From NCBI GenBank assembly GCA_021806765.1, contig JAJZQR010000133.1:1-13712 (forward strand): a stretch of 13,712 nucleotides of DNA, in the 5' to 3' direction. Made by a program: the position numbers and the translations under genes. This document shows, piece after piece, positions 1 to 6,628 of the stretch; position 1 is the first letter of the stretch; each line of letters begins with the position of its first letter. The notes below the pieces were generated by a model. The model was given only the letters and a program-made list of their open reading frames with translations, made no database searches and had not been told where the DNA came from. This stretch comes from Chloroflexota bacterium (GTDB taxonomy: Bacteria; Chloroflexota; UBA6077).

Positions 1-1164
1 CAGGTCGAGCGCCGAGGATACCTGCTCGCGAACCGCCCGCAAGGAGAGTTCGGTGCCGGCCATGAGAGACATGGTCTCTATTCGCGAGAGGCTGTCGCGA
101 GGGCTGTTGGAGTGCACCGTGGTCAAGGAACCGTCGTGGCCCGTGTTCATCGCCTGGAGCATGTCCAGGGCCTCGGAGCCGCGGCACTCGCCCACGATGA
201 TGCGATCCGGGCGCATGCGTAGCGCGTTGATCACCAACTGACGTATCGTGATCTCTCCCTGCCCCTCGATGTTGGGAGGCCGCTTCTCCAACTGAATCAC
301 GTGCCGCTGCTTCAGTCGCAGCTCCGCGGCATCCTCGATGGTGACTATGCGCTCGTTGTCGGGAATGGATGAAGAAAGGACGTTCAGCAACGAAGTCTTG
401 CCCGAGCCAGTGCCACCCGATACGACCACATTCAGCCGTCCACGAACGCAAGCCGTGAGGAAGTCGGCCAGCTGCTGGGTCACCGTGCCGAAACCGATAA
501 GATCCCTCACGGTCAGCGGGTTCCGCGAGAACTTCCGTATGGTTATCACGGGCCCCACCAGCGATAGCGGGGGGATTATGACGTTCACCCGGGAGCCGTC
601 TGGCAAACGGGCGTCCACCATTGGACTCGCCTCGTCGCACCGACGGCCAAGGGGGGCGATAATCCTGTCGATGATTCGCCTGACGTGTTCCTCGTCGGCG
701 AACCTGACGTCCGTCTCTTCCAGCAAGCCGTTTCGCTCGACGTACACCTGATGGGGTCCGTTTACCATCACCTCACTGATCGAGTCGTCGCTCAACAGAT
801 ACTCGATGGGCCCAAACCCCAGGATGTCGGCCACCACGGTCTCGAACAGCCGGGCTCGCTCCATGCGACCCAGCAGGATACCCTCCTCCTTCAGGGTTTC
901 GTCGAAAGAGCGCTCAATCTCCCGGTGAACCTCGGGCGTGGCAGCCGGGTCGCGCCCGAGGTTCAGCTGTCCCACCAGCCGGGACTGTATCCGGTTCTTG
1001 AGCTGCCAGAGATCCACGCCGTTGCCGACTTCGGGGCCCGGCTTGAGTCCCAAACCCGACGCCGCGTTACGGGATAACGGAGATCCTTGACCCTGGCCAA
1101 GCATTGCTCGGTGCCCCGGATCATCAGGCCTTTCCCTCGAAAGACGCTCAGCAATGGATGACAT
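1..1164 (-). CDS. cpaF: CpaF/TadA-type secretion ATPase of the Tad pilus (3' end beyond window)
   Basis: Hexameric ATPase of the type II/IV secretion superfamily that powers Tad (Flp) pilus assembly at the cytoplasmic face of the inner membrane. 388 codons are visible; the C-terminus continues past the left edge. A poorly conserved N-terminal linker of about 45 residues is followed by the CpaF N-terminal domain (LKNRIQSRLVGQ near 53-64) and the strand TIRKFSRNPLTVRDL. Walker A is GGTGSGKT at residues 250-257. The Walker B-like RIIVGE ends at E326, and the His box NTGHDGSLTTVHSNS spans 340-354. All catalytic elements are intact. Start: ATG at 1164, with a GAGGGGG Shine-Dalgarno about 8 nt upstream; an ATG at 1171 is in another frame and stops quickly. 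It lies 89 bp after cpaE in the same operon. CpaF is favoured over VirB11 or PilT because of the cpaE/cpaB/tadE neighbours. Confidence 0.96.
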   Translation of the reverse strand, partial: MSSIAERLSRERPDDPGHRAMLGQGQGSPLSRNAASGLGLKPGPEVGNGVDLWQLKNRIQSRLVGQLNLGRDPAATPEVHREIERSFDETLKEEGILLGRMERARLFETVVADILGFGPIEYLLSDDSISEVMVNGPHQVYVERNGLLEETDVRFADEEHVRRIIDRIIAPLGRRCDEASPMVDARLPDGSRVNVIIPPLSLVGPVITIRKFSRNPLTVRDLIGFGTVTQQLADFLTACVRGRLNVVVSGGTGSGKTSLLNVLSSSIPDNERIVTIEDAAELRLKQRHVIQLEKRPPNIEGQGEITIRQLVINALRMRPDRIIVGECRGSEALDMLQAMNTGHDGSLTTVHSNSPRDSLSRIETMSLMAGTELSLRAVREQVSSALDL

Positions 1165-1253
1165 ACTTCATTCCCCCTCTGCCAAGGAAAACCCAGTCTC
1201 TATGCGAGCACGACGACCTCGGACAGCAGTAGAGATGGGGCCGCTCCTGCCCT

Positions 1254-2495
1254 TCATCGCTGCCGTCGCCACCGTTTAAAGAGGCCTCCGCCTCCTCCAT
1301 TTCGTTGCGAACCCCCATCCGAATCGCTGCTGACGATCAGTTGCCGGGCCAGGGTCTGAATGCCATCGCTGATTCCCTTGGCCGTTCTGATAGCCACTAC
1401 ATCCTCGCCACGGTTGACAGCCCTCACGAAGACCCCGCCGGCACTGGGTATTGTGGCAGCCGGCTTCAAGCCCAGACTTTTCTCGATCTCGGACAGCGAC
1501 ACGGAGTCCCGGCTTTCCGCGCGGTTCACCACCAGAAGAGTCTTTTCCGGTGGATAGCCCAGCCTTCTCGATACCTGCAAGAAACGACCGGTGTTCTTCA
1601 GCGCGGGGATCTCAGGAGTGGTCACCAACACGATCTTGTGGGCCTGGTCCAACACCGACAGGCCCACCGAGTCCAGCGTCGCAGCCGTGTCGGCCACGAC
1701 GTAGTCGAAGTCACCGGTCAGCGCCGACAGGATTCGCCGCATCTGATCGGAACTGACACTCTCGGCATCCTCCAGTTCGGAGGGACCCGAGAGCACCTTG
1801 ACTCCGCTGGAGTGAGCGACCATGACCCTGTTGAGCAGGTCGCTGTCCAGGTCCTGCAGGTGCGAGAGCAGGTCCACTATCGTGGTGGCAACGGAGACGT
1901 TGAGCGCCACGCCGACATCTCCGAACTGGAGGTTGGCGTCCAGGAGAGCGACGCGCGCCTCGGTGAGCATCTTCAGGGCTACAGCCAGGTTCACCGCGAT
2001 GGTCGTGGTGCCCACTCCTCCCTTGGCACCATGAACTGCCACCAACTGGCAGGATCTGCTGCGGTCGCCAGCCTCGATTCGCGCGGCCAGCCGTTCCCGG
2101 CGACGGGTCTCGTGGGCGTGGACCTGGCGAAGGCTCTCGACCAGGGTATCGCGCTCATAGGGTGGCGAAAGACAGTCCCGCGCTCCGCTCAGAACGAAAT
2201 CCCGGGAAGTGTGGCGTCCGCAGGAACTGAGAACGACCACCCCCGTCCACGGTCGGGCCGTTCCCAACTCTTCCACGGCAATGAGGGGATCAGCCCCCAC
2301 CAGGGAGTCGGCCAGCAGCAGGACCACGTCCGGTTCGGACTGGTGAACCGCCCGAATACCCTCTCCAAAACGCGCTCCGGAGGTAGTCACGATGATCCCC
2401 GGCTCCTGCGAAAGCATCGACTCCACTGCATCGAGGGCATCCAGGGAGTCCCCCAGGACGAGCACTCGGATCGGGTGCAGCGCTAGTTGGCTCAA
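1254..2495 (-). CDS. cpaE: CpaE/TadZ-like pilus localisation protein (receiver-like domain + MinD/ParA-type ATPase)
   Basis: 413 aa. Residues 9-125 form a response-regulator-like fold (VLVLGDS, then SEPDVVLLLAD with a candidate phospho-Asp at D56). The usual conserved Lys-Pro near the end of the domain reads LSPP (108-112), so it is probably an atypical receiver. Residues 150-385 are a MinD/ParA-type P-loop ATPase: deviant Walker A KGGVGTTT at 158-165, then LLDANLQFGDVGVALN from 184. The tail ends in a Gly run and a basic patch (GGGGGLFKRWRRQR). In Tad systems CpaE/TadZ places the CpaF-containing machine at the cell pole or membrane. Start: TTG at 2495, about 9 nt after GGAGGT; no ATG/GTG/TTG occurs further upstream in this frame. 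It begins 40 bp after the cpaB stop, consistent with one operon. Confidence 0.93.
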   Translation of the reverse strand: MSQLALHPIRVLVLGDSLDALDAVESMLSQEPGIIVTTSGARFGEGIRAVHQSEPDVVLLLADSLVGADPLIAVEELGTARPWTGVVVLSSCGRHTSRDFVLSGARDCLSPPYERDTLVESLRQVHAHETRRRERLAARIEAGDRSRSCQLVAVHGAKGGVGTTTIAVNLAVALKMLTEARVALLDANLQFGDVGVALNVSVATTIVDLLSHLQDLDSDLLNRVMVAHSSGVKVLSGPSELEDAESVSSDQMRRILSALTGDFDYVVADTAATLDSVGLSVLDQAHKIVLVTTPEIPALKNTGRFLQVSRRLGYPPEKTLLVVNRAESRDSVSLSEIEKSLGLKPAATIPSAGGVFVRAVNRGEDVVAIRTAKGISDGIQTLARQLIVSSDSDGGSQRNGGGGGLFKRWRRQR

Positions 2496-2535
2496 AGTGC
2501 ATTCACCTCCCCCCTTATTTCGGCCGCACGGCCCG

Positions 2536-3375
2536 TCACCTGATGGGCTCCGGGAAGCGGAAATGGAACTGATTGTAGATCCTGTCGAAGGTCACACCCT
2601 CGGTCTTGACCAGTTTCTTGTCGTCGGGTGAACGCACGACGATATCCATGATGCCGCCAGAGTCCTTGACGAACTTGAGCGTGACCGAGTCCTGATGATC
2701 CAGCAGGAAGGTTATAGTCCTCTGCGCTTGCTGGTTGTTCTGCTGATTCTTGTTGGAGGCGTCCTGAGTCTCGCTGCCGGGAGCACCCACGGCCAGGATC
2801 GCCACGTCCTGGATGGTCACCTGAGTGCTCAGCAGTTGGCTGGGTTGCGGTTGGGGATTGGAGCCACTGGGGGCTTGCCCATCCTTGGAAAGCCCCTTCG
2901 CCAGATCCACGGTGAGCAGGATATCCACCATGTCCCCCGGCCTCAGAGCGCCCGTCGAGTTCATGGCGTCGTTCACCGTCACCGCCATGGCTACCTTGCC
3001 GTCGGGTACTTTGCCGGAGAGCAGGCTGTAACGGCGGGTTGCCGACAGTAGCGGAGCCACCACGATCTGCCCCTTGTAGACCCGGGACGTGGTGTACTTG
3101 CCCACGGCCAGCTCCGGCGCGGCGATCGCGTCCTTCGGGGCGAAATCCTCCGGGAACTCCTTGGTCGACAGGTCCGTGGCGGAGAGAAGCGTGTTGTCGG
3201 GTAGGTCCTTCTCGGCCACCACCACGTATACCTTCTTGATAGCCTGGGCCTGGGCACTGGCCTGCGCTTGGGATGGCTGGGATGCCCGCCGGGCGACTTC
3301 GAGCACCATGAAACCCGATACCGCTGCCAGAACCAGCCCGAGGACAATCAGTAAGACACCACGGCGCTTCTTCAT
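2536..3375 (-). CDS. cpaB: CpaB/RcpC family Flp pilus assembly protein (SAF domain)
   Basis: 279 aa from the chosen start. A short basic N-terminus (MKKRRG) and one membrane anchor at about 7-25 are followed by an Ala/Gln-rich linker. A SAF domain covers about 48-115 (VYVVVAEKDLPDNTLLSATDL). The RcpC domain covers about 125-255 (VAMAVTVNDAMNSTGALRPGDMVDILLT), with a Gln/Asn-rich low-complexity insert near 205-218. CpaB/RcpC proteins act in the periplasm or cell wall side of the Tad machine, near the secretin where one exists. The frame is open 68 codons further upstream, but that extension translates a dispersed DNA repeat. The ATG at 3375 has GGGAGA about 5 nt upstream and a proper membrane anchor, so it is preferred. 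It lies between a tadG-like gene and cpaE. Confidence 0.94.
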   Translation of the reverse strand: MKKRRGVLLIVLGLVLAAVSGFMVLEVARRASQPSQAQASAQAQAIKKVYVVVAEKDLPDNTLLSATDLSTKEFPEDFAPKDAIAAPELAVGKYTTSRVYKGQIVVAPLLSATRRYSLLSGKVPDGKVAMAVTVNDAMNSTGALRPGDMVDILLTVDLAKGLSKDGQAPSGSNPQPQPSQLLSTQVTIQDVAILAVGAPGSETQDASNKNQQNNQQAQRTITFLLDHQDSVTLKFVKDSGGIMDIVVRSPDDKKLVKTEGVTFDRIYNQFHFRFPEPIR

Positions 3376-3517
3376 TGCTGTCTCCCTCTGTCTGCCAAAG
3401 AGTGAGTTCTCGGAAGGACCCTCTTCCGGTTCGGGACGGGCATGGAACGATGATTCGCTGCCCCTATCGGGGCCGCCGGCTATTCGGTACTCCACCACGG
3501 TGAAGGTGACGGGTACT

Positions 3518-3582
3518 GTCATCCTGAGCGACAGCGAAGGATCTCCGGTCGCGGGGAAATGCTTCGCTTCGCTCAGCATGAC
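3518..3582. repeat. 65-bp imperfect palindromic dispersed-type repeat
   Basis: The two ends are inverted copies. The left arm starts GTCATCCTGAGCGACAGCGA; the right arm, read on the minus strand, starts GTCATGCTGAGCGAAGCGAA. They differ by a few bases and a 1-nt indel, and are separated by about 12 nt. Its spurious translations (VILSDSEGSP and LSEAKHFP types) look like the odd peptides commonly mis-annotated in GC-rich bacterial genomes that carry this repeat class; that comparison is from memory. A BLASTN search of the host genome would show the copy number. Confidence 0.8.
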
Positions 3583-3634
3583 ACGGTCGTGGCCTCGGCG
3601 CCGCGCTTCGCGGGTTAGACAGTGGAAAACTGGG

Positions 3635-3648
3635 ACGCCCTAGGGCGT
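3635..3648. repeat. 14-bp perfect palindrome
   Basis: ACGCCCTAGGGCGT is fully self-complementary and lies about 50 bp after the tadG-like stop codon. It could be a protein binding site or part of a weak transcript hairpin. On the minus strand it is followed by CCCAGTTTTCC, which is not a convincing U-tract. Function unknown. Confidence 0.5.
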
Positions 3649-3693
3649 GAGCCGCTGCCATCGCGCGAAGTAGGCTTCCGGCCGCCCGCTCGC

Positions 3694-4998
3694 CTATCTG
3701 ACGAGTATGCCCGTCTTTCTGACGGGAGCAGCGTACTCATCACTGTAGCCCACTCTGCATTCGGAGCCACCGGTAACCTCGATAGTGTCCCCGATCATCC
3801 TTCCCTCCAGGAAGGACTGGAAGGGCTCGCCGTCCCCGTAATGGCCGGCGATCTGGATGTGGGCGTTGGGCGCGTACACTGTGCCGAGGATGCGGGTGTC
3901 ACCCCCACCATTGAGGGTCACGGTGGACCCATTCGCCACCCAGAGGAGGATCTTCTGGTAATTGGTATCGTCTGCAGCCAGCTTCACCTGTGCGGTAGCC
4001 TCGAGCTTCACCCAGGAGGATGAGCCATAGATGAAGAAGCTGACGCCTCCCCAGGGATGATCGGTGTTCGGCTCGTCGAGAGCGAAGGCAGCATTCGCAT
4101 CCTCTGCACCGTTCGCAACACCCACCACCTGACCCTGCAGGTTCAGGTTCCCTTCCACAAAATAGACCCCAGGCAGGAACTTGTACTTCCTGCTGTTGCT
4201 GAGGTTGATATCGTGGTAGAAGCCGGGCTGCATGGGGCGCCACCCCTGGGCATCTTCGTCGGCACTAGTCGGCATAGTCTGCCAGGTTACGCCAGTCGTG
4301 TTACAGCTCGTGCGAGTACAGGACCCCGGTGCCGGCGCCGGCGGAGGGGGTAGCCCCGCGAGGGGGTCCCCGATGGCCGCGCCGGGCTGGCTCATGGTCC
4401 CCGACACGCGAGAGGTGCCACACGTGAAACCGCCGACGGCCGAAATGGTGCCAGGAGAGTCCACAGTTAGCGAGCCACTTCCGCGCGCGCAGACGCCGTC
4501 GTTGGACCAGACGTCCCCCTCGGGTACGAAGATCTCTCCGCTACCGCCTGTATCGATGGCACGGTCGTCGCTGTCCGACAGAGCTACGATAACGGCCTCG
4601 GCGACAGGCGAACGGCGGAGGGCTATGGCCGTTGCCCCAATAGTAGAGCTGCTCCGGCCGAACAGCACGGCATAGAGGTGGGGCACTTCCTCGGACACCG
4701 CCACCTCGATAGTAGGATCGGAGTAGGATCCAACCGCAGGAAGGGTCTGGGCAGGAACGTGGACCTGAACGGTTGCACCGGGAACGTTAGCCGACGCCGA
4801 CGCCTGGGCCGCGCTCGTTGCCGCCACTGCATCCGGAAGCTTAACGGAGCCCACCAGGGCAGCCACATCTGCCGCGTTCTGCAGGCTGCGGCGGATGGCG
4901 TAGATCTGCCCCAGATCCACTGCCAGCCCCACCACGCCCACCAGCACGACCATCATCATGGCTGCCATGACGAGAATCTGGCCCTGTTGCCTGCGCAT
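3694..4998 (-). CDS. TadG-like Flp pilus assembly/envelope protein with large extracytoplasmic domain
   Basis: 434 aa. The N-terminus is the classic TadE/TadG-like leader: RRQQGQILVMAAM, one membrane helix at about 8-28, then DLGQIYAIRRSLQNAADVAAL (29-48), as in putative Flp pilus assembly TadE/G-like proteins. The rest is predicted outside the membrane. It has a Pro-rich hinge (LPPPPAPAPGS, 216-226) and five Cys (170, 193, 227, 232, 414) that could form disulfides. The C-terminal half has Gly-rich alternating strands (VSFFIYGSSSWVKLEA; VANGSTVTLNGGGDTRILGTVYAPNAHIQIAG) suggestive of a beta-solenoid. Start: the ATG at 4998 has CTCCC (GGGAG on the minus strand) 7 nt upstream and is preferred over an in-frame GTG at 5004. 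It begins 33 nt after tadE2. TadG is the best match by leader and context; the C-terminal function is not recognised. Confidence 0.85.
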   Translation of the reverse strand: MRRQQGQILVMAAMMMVVLVGVVGLAVDLGQIYAIRRSLQNAADVAALVGSVKLPDAVAATSAAQASASANVPGATVQVHVPAQTLPAVGSYSDPTIEVAVSEEVPHLYAVLFGRSSSTIGATAIALRRSPVAEAVIVALSDSDDRAIDTGGSGEIFVPEGDVWSNDGVCARGSGSLTVDSPGTISAVGGFTCGTSRVSGTMSQPGAAIGDPLAGLPPPPAPAPGSCTRTSCNTTGVTWQTMPTSADEDAQGWRPMQPGFYHDINLSNSRKYKFLPGVYFVEGNLNLQGQVVGVANGAEDANAAFALDEPNTDHPWGGVSFFIYGSSSWVKLEATAQVKLAADDTNYQKILLWVANGSTVTLNGGGDTRILGTVYAPNAHIQIAGHYGDGEPFQSFLEGRMIGDTIEVTGGSECRVGYSDEYAAPVRKTGILVR

Positions 4999-5005
4999 GC
5001 TCACG

Positions 5006-5010
5006 CTCCC
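5006..5010 (-). promoter_or_regulatory. Ribosome binding site deciding the tadG-like start
   Basis: GGGAG on the minus strand lies 7 nt before the ATG at 4998 but only 1 nt before the in-frame GTG at 5004, so the ATG is favoured. Confidence 0.6.
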
Positions 5011-5031
5011 TTTGTGGATGCTGTGCTCTCG

Positions 5032-5529
5032 CTACTCCATGTACACACTGGCCGTTGCCGACACCGAGAAGGAACCGACATGCAGCAGCCTCCCTGCCAC
5101 TGGGTCGAAGGTCTGGCTCACCTTCACCGTCAGGGTATCCCCTCGACCGGGACTACCGCTGATCCCCGAGACGGAGATGTCCACGGTCGTTTTGCCTGGA
5201 TCCAGCGCCTGGCATCGCCGTGCTACCTGTCCAACGATGGTATCTTCGTAGGTCGTCTGCAGATAGCCAGCGATCCCGCTGTAGACCCCTGCACGGTTTC
5301 CATCGTTCCCAAACAGACCCGTACCCCAGGTTGGATCCCTGAGAACCGAACCGAACCTGGCACCCTCTTCCGCCGCCGTGGCCACCGTGTTGTACAGCAT
5401 CACGGCCCGGCCCAGGTCGACCAGCCCGAGGACCAGCGTCAGAAAGACCACCGCGACGAGGGCAAACTCCACCAGACTTTGCCCTCGGGCTCCCCGATGA
5501 GTCTGGTGCCGGAGATTCAAAGGGTGCAA
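5032..5529 (-). CDS. tadE: TadE-like pseudopilin (second of two)
   Basis: 165 aa. After a short basic leader comes RGQSLVEFALVAVVFLTLVLGLVDLG: the Glu (E21) at the start of the hydrophobic helix (20-42) is the typical TadE/pseudopilin arrangement, followed by RAVMLYNTVATAAEEGARFG. The remaining roughly 110 residues are extracytoplasmic and contain a Cys (RRCQALDPG). TadE proteins are minor pseudopilins processed by the prepilin peptidase and needed for Tad pilus biogenesis. Start: TTG at 5529 with GGGGCGG 6 nt upstream; no better ATG or GTG exists before the conserved GQSLVEF. The reading frame is the same as that of the preceding tadE, whose TAG stop is only 12 nt upstream. Confidence 0.85.
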   Translation of the reverse strand: MHPLNLRHQTHRGARGQSLVEFALVAVVFLTLVLGLVDLGRAVMLYNTVATAAEEGARFGSVLRDPTWGTGLFGNDGNRAGVYSGIAGYLQTTYEDTIVGQVARRCQALDPGKTTVDISVSGISGSPGRGDTLTVKVSQTFDPVAGRLLHVGSFSVSATASVYME

Positions 5530-5541
5530 CGCGTTCCGCCC

Positions 5542-5994
5542 CTACGTGTAGGTGATGCTCACGCTGTAGCGCAGCTGAAGCTTGCCGTCTCCCCCCACCA
5601 GCGTCCTCGCCAGGGGAGTAATGAACTCGAACCTGTAAGTTGCGACGATCACGGCTGAGTCCCCCGGGTTCATGCTGTCGCCGACAATGTCCAAGGTGTC
5701 GGGATCGGGGTCGCAGAGCCCATCGATGATGTTCTTGATCTCGGTCTTCCGATCATCGACCGAGCCGGGACGTGCGACTGCTTCGTTGACCGCGAACTCA
5801 GCGCCAACCCGAACCGCATTCGCCATCTGGGTGTAGTAGTAATAGGCTCGCCCCAGATCGACGGCGGTGACGACGAGGAGCAGTAGGACGGGCAGAACTG
5901 CGGCCAGCTCCACAGCGGCCTGCCCAACCTCGCGACGGTTCAGGGCAGACGTTTGTCCTCTCACTCCTGGCGCCCCCACAGGGCGTTCCCCCAT
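5542..5994 (-). CDS. tadE: TadE-like pseudopilin (first of two)
   Basis: 150 aa from the chosen start. The leader is VRGQTSALNRREVGQAAVELAAV; Glu29 sits at the head of the hydrophobic helix (about 27-47), followed by DLGRAYYYYTQMANAVRVGAEFAVNEAV, a typical TadE domain. The C-terminal part (about 70-150) is an extracytoplasmic domain ending RYSVSITYT. This is the first recognisable gene of the tad cluster. The frame is open to an ATG at 6060, but the ATG at 5994 has a strong GGGAGG 7 nt upstream, so it is preferred; the 22 extra residues look non-coding. It ends with TAG 12 nt before the TTG of tadE2. Confidence 0.86.
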   Translation of the reverse strand: MGERPVGAPGVRGQTSALNRREVGQAAVELAAVLPVLLLLVVTAVDLGRAYYYYTQMANAVRVGAEFAVNEAVARPGSVDDRKTEIKNIIDGLCDPDPDTLDIVGDSMNPGDSAVIVATYRFEFITPLARTLVGGDGKLQLRYSVSITYT

Positions 5995-6001
5995 TAACTG
6001 G

Positions 6002-6007
6002 CCTCCC
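6002..6007 (-). promoter_or_regulatory. Ribosome binding site deciding the tadE1 start
   Basis: GGGAGG on the minus strand, 7 nt upstream of the ATG at 5994. The far-upstream in-frame ATG at 6060 has no comparable site. Confidence 0.65.
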
Positions 6008-6099
6008 ATGCCATCCGTCGCGGAAAGGTACGGACTCCTGCACCTACGCTCGCTGGCCATCCACGCTCACACGGCTGTCTAATATGTATACCCATTCAC

Positions 6100-6117
6100 A
6101 GAAATCGGCAGATTTCT
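6100..6117. promoter_or_regulatory. Perfect dyad upstream of the tad operon (possible operator)
   Basis: AGAAATC-GGCA-GATTTCT: 7-bp perfect arms with a 4-nt centre, about 106 bp upstream of the tadE1 ATG. On the minus strand it lies just upstream of TATACATATTAG, the most -10-like stretch in the gap. It could be an operator or a 5'-UTR hairpin. The promoter itself is uncertain because no good -35 box is visible. Confidence 0.35.
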
Positions 6118-6179
6118 CCTACAGCTGAAGGGGTGGACCGGAGATACGAGTACGAAGGGCCGTCATTTGACTAGCACCT

Positions 6180-6290
6180 TCAAGCAAGTTCCATGCCTTG
6201 CCCAGCCAGCGCGAACGGCATCAACCTGCGCCTGCTGCGCTTCTTCTGGGCTTCGGGGTTGCTCAGGGGATCTACTCTCAGGATAGCCAT
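6180..6290 (-). CDS. Possible 36-aa small ORF upstream of the tad operon
   Basis: Open frame ATG (6290) to TGA (6180). It begins MAILRVDPLSNPEAQKK, has a basic cluster (KKRSRRR, 16-22) and ends FALAGQGMELA. No Shine-Dalgarno is close to the ATG (GAGAGGAAG is about 30 nt upstream). The ending GQGMELA superficially resembles the GQAAVELA of tadE1, so it might be a degraded fragment of a TadE-like leader, a leader peptide, or chance. It lacks the hydrophobic helix expected of an Flp pilin. Low confidence. Confidence 0.2.
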   Translation of the reverse strand: MAILRVDPLSNPEAQKKRSRRRLMPFALAGQGMELA

Positions 6291-6590
6291 GGGTCGAGAA
6301 GGATGCAAGTGTTTCTTCCTCTCAACGTCGCCCAATATTCACACAATTGGCCTGCTCACCCCTTGCCCGAGCGTCAGAAGAGCACTCCCTCGAACATCAT
6401 GATGCTAGTCTACCTGTGGTTTCCGTGCATCCGTGGAAATACCCATCCGGGCCTCGTGCTCTCTTGCTGAGATACTACGTGTTCCCCGCCACGGTTCTAA
6501 TCAGCCGAGCGCGGGGATTGCGGGGAGGAGTGATGTAGGGCGTGGCTGCGCCTGGAGGCAGAAGCTCGAGGTAACAGTGGTGGAATCGAG

Positions 6591-6621
6591 GGTAATGAAA
6601 GGGCGACCCGACGGGTCGCCC
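6591..6621 (-). terminator. Rho-independent terminator after sucD
   Basis: Perfect 9-bp stem GGGCGACCC / GGGTCGCCC (6601-6621) with a 3-nt loop, followed on the minus strand by TTTCATT. It starts 7 nt after the sucD TAG. The T-tract is short, but the GC-rich stem and the position fit the end of the kor-suc operon. Confidence 0.75.
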
Positions 6622-6628
6622 TGCGCTG

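Larger units (their letters stand above)
3376..3693. other. 318-bp gap between tadG-like gene and cpaB, no gene seen
   Basis: No credible coding sequence on either strand. It contains a 65-bp imperfect palindrome at 3518-3582, a 14-bp perfect palindrome at 3635-3648 and a short hairpin CCGCG-CTT-CGCGG near 3601-3613. The last 15 nt before cpaB hold its ribosome binding site. No T-run follows the hairpins on the minus strand, so I see no clear rho-independent terminator. Transcription from tadG into cpaB may continue, but this is the largest interruption of the tad gene run. Confidence 0.7.
5995..6590. other. Gene-poor region between the sucD terminator and the tad operon
   Basis: About 600 bp without a convincing gene. 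It should hold the tad operon promoter, but I find no good -35/-10 pair. The most suggestive site is TATACAT on the minus strand (about 6084-6090), next to a hairpin at 6100-6117; its -35 is poor. A 36-codon open frame lies at 6180-6290. A stretch near 6415-6442 (TTTCCGTGCATCCGTGGAAA and flanks) is partly palindromic and resembles simple dispersed intergenic repeats. No tRNA or Flp prepilin gene (short ORF with a Glu-Tyr-headed hydrophobic helix) was seen. Confidence 0.6.

Noticed and set aside
1305..2486. 393-codon plus-strand open frame opposite cpaE
   Set aside because: Antisense shadow of a GC-rich gene; low-complexity composition with no recognisable domain, while the minus strand encodes a complete MinD/ParA-type ATPase.
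3376..3579. 68-residue N-terminal extension of CpaB
   Set aside because: It translates the 65-bp dispersed repeat; the ATG at 3375 has a good Shine-Dalgarno and leads directly into the membrane anchor.
4678..5658. 326-codon plus-strand open frame opposite tadG/tadE
   Set aside because: Antisense to recognisable TadE and TadG leaders; His-rich and without family features.
5995..6628. tRNA or other structured RNA gene
   Set aside because: No cloverleaf, TPsiC-like motif or known RNA signature was seen on either strand.
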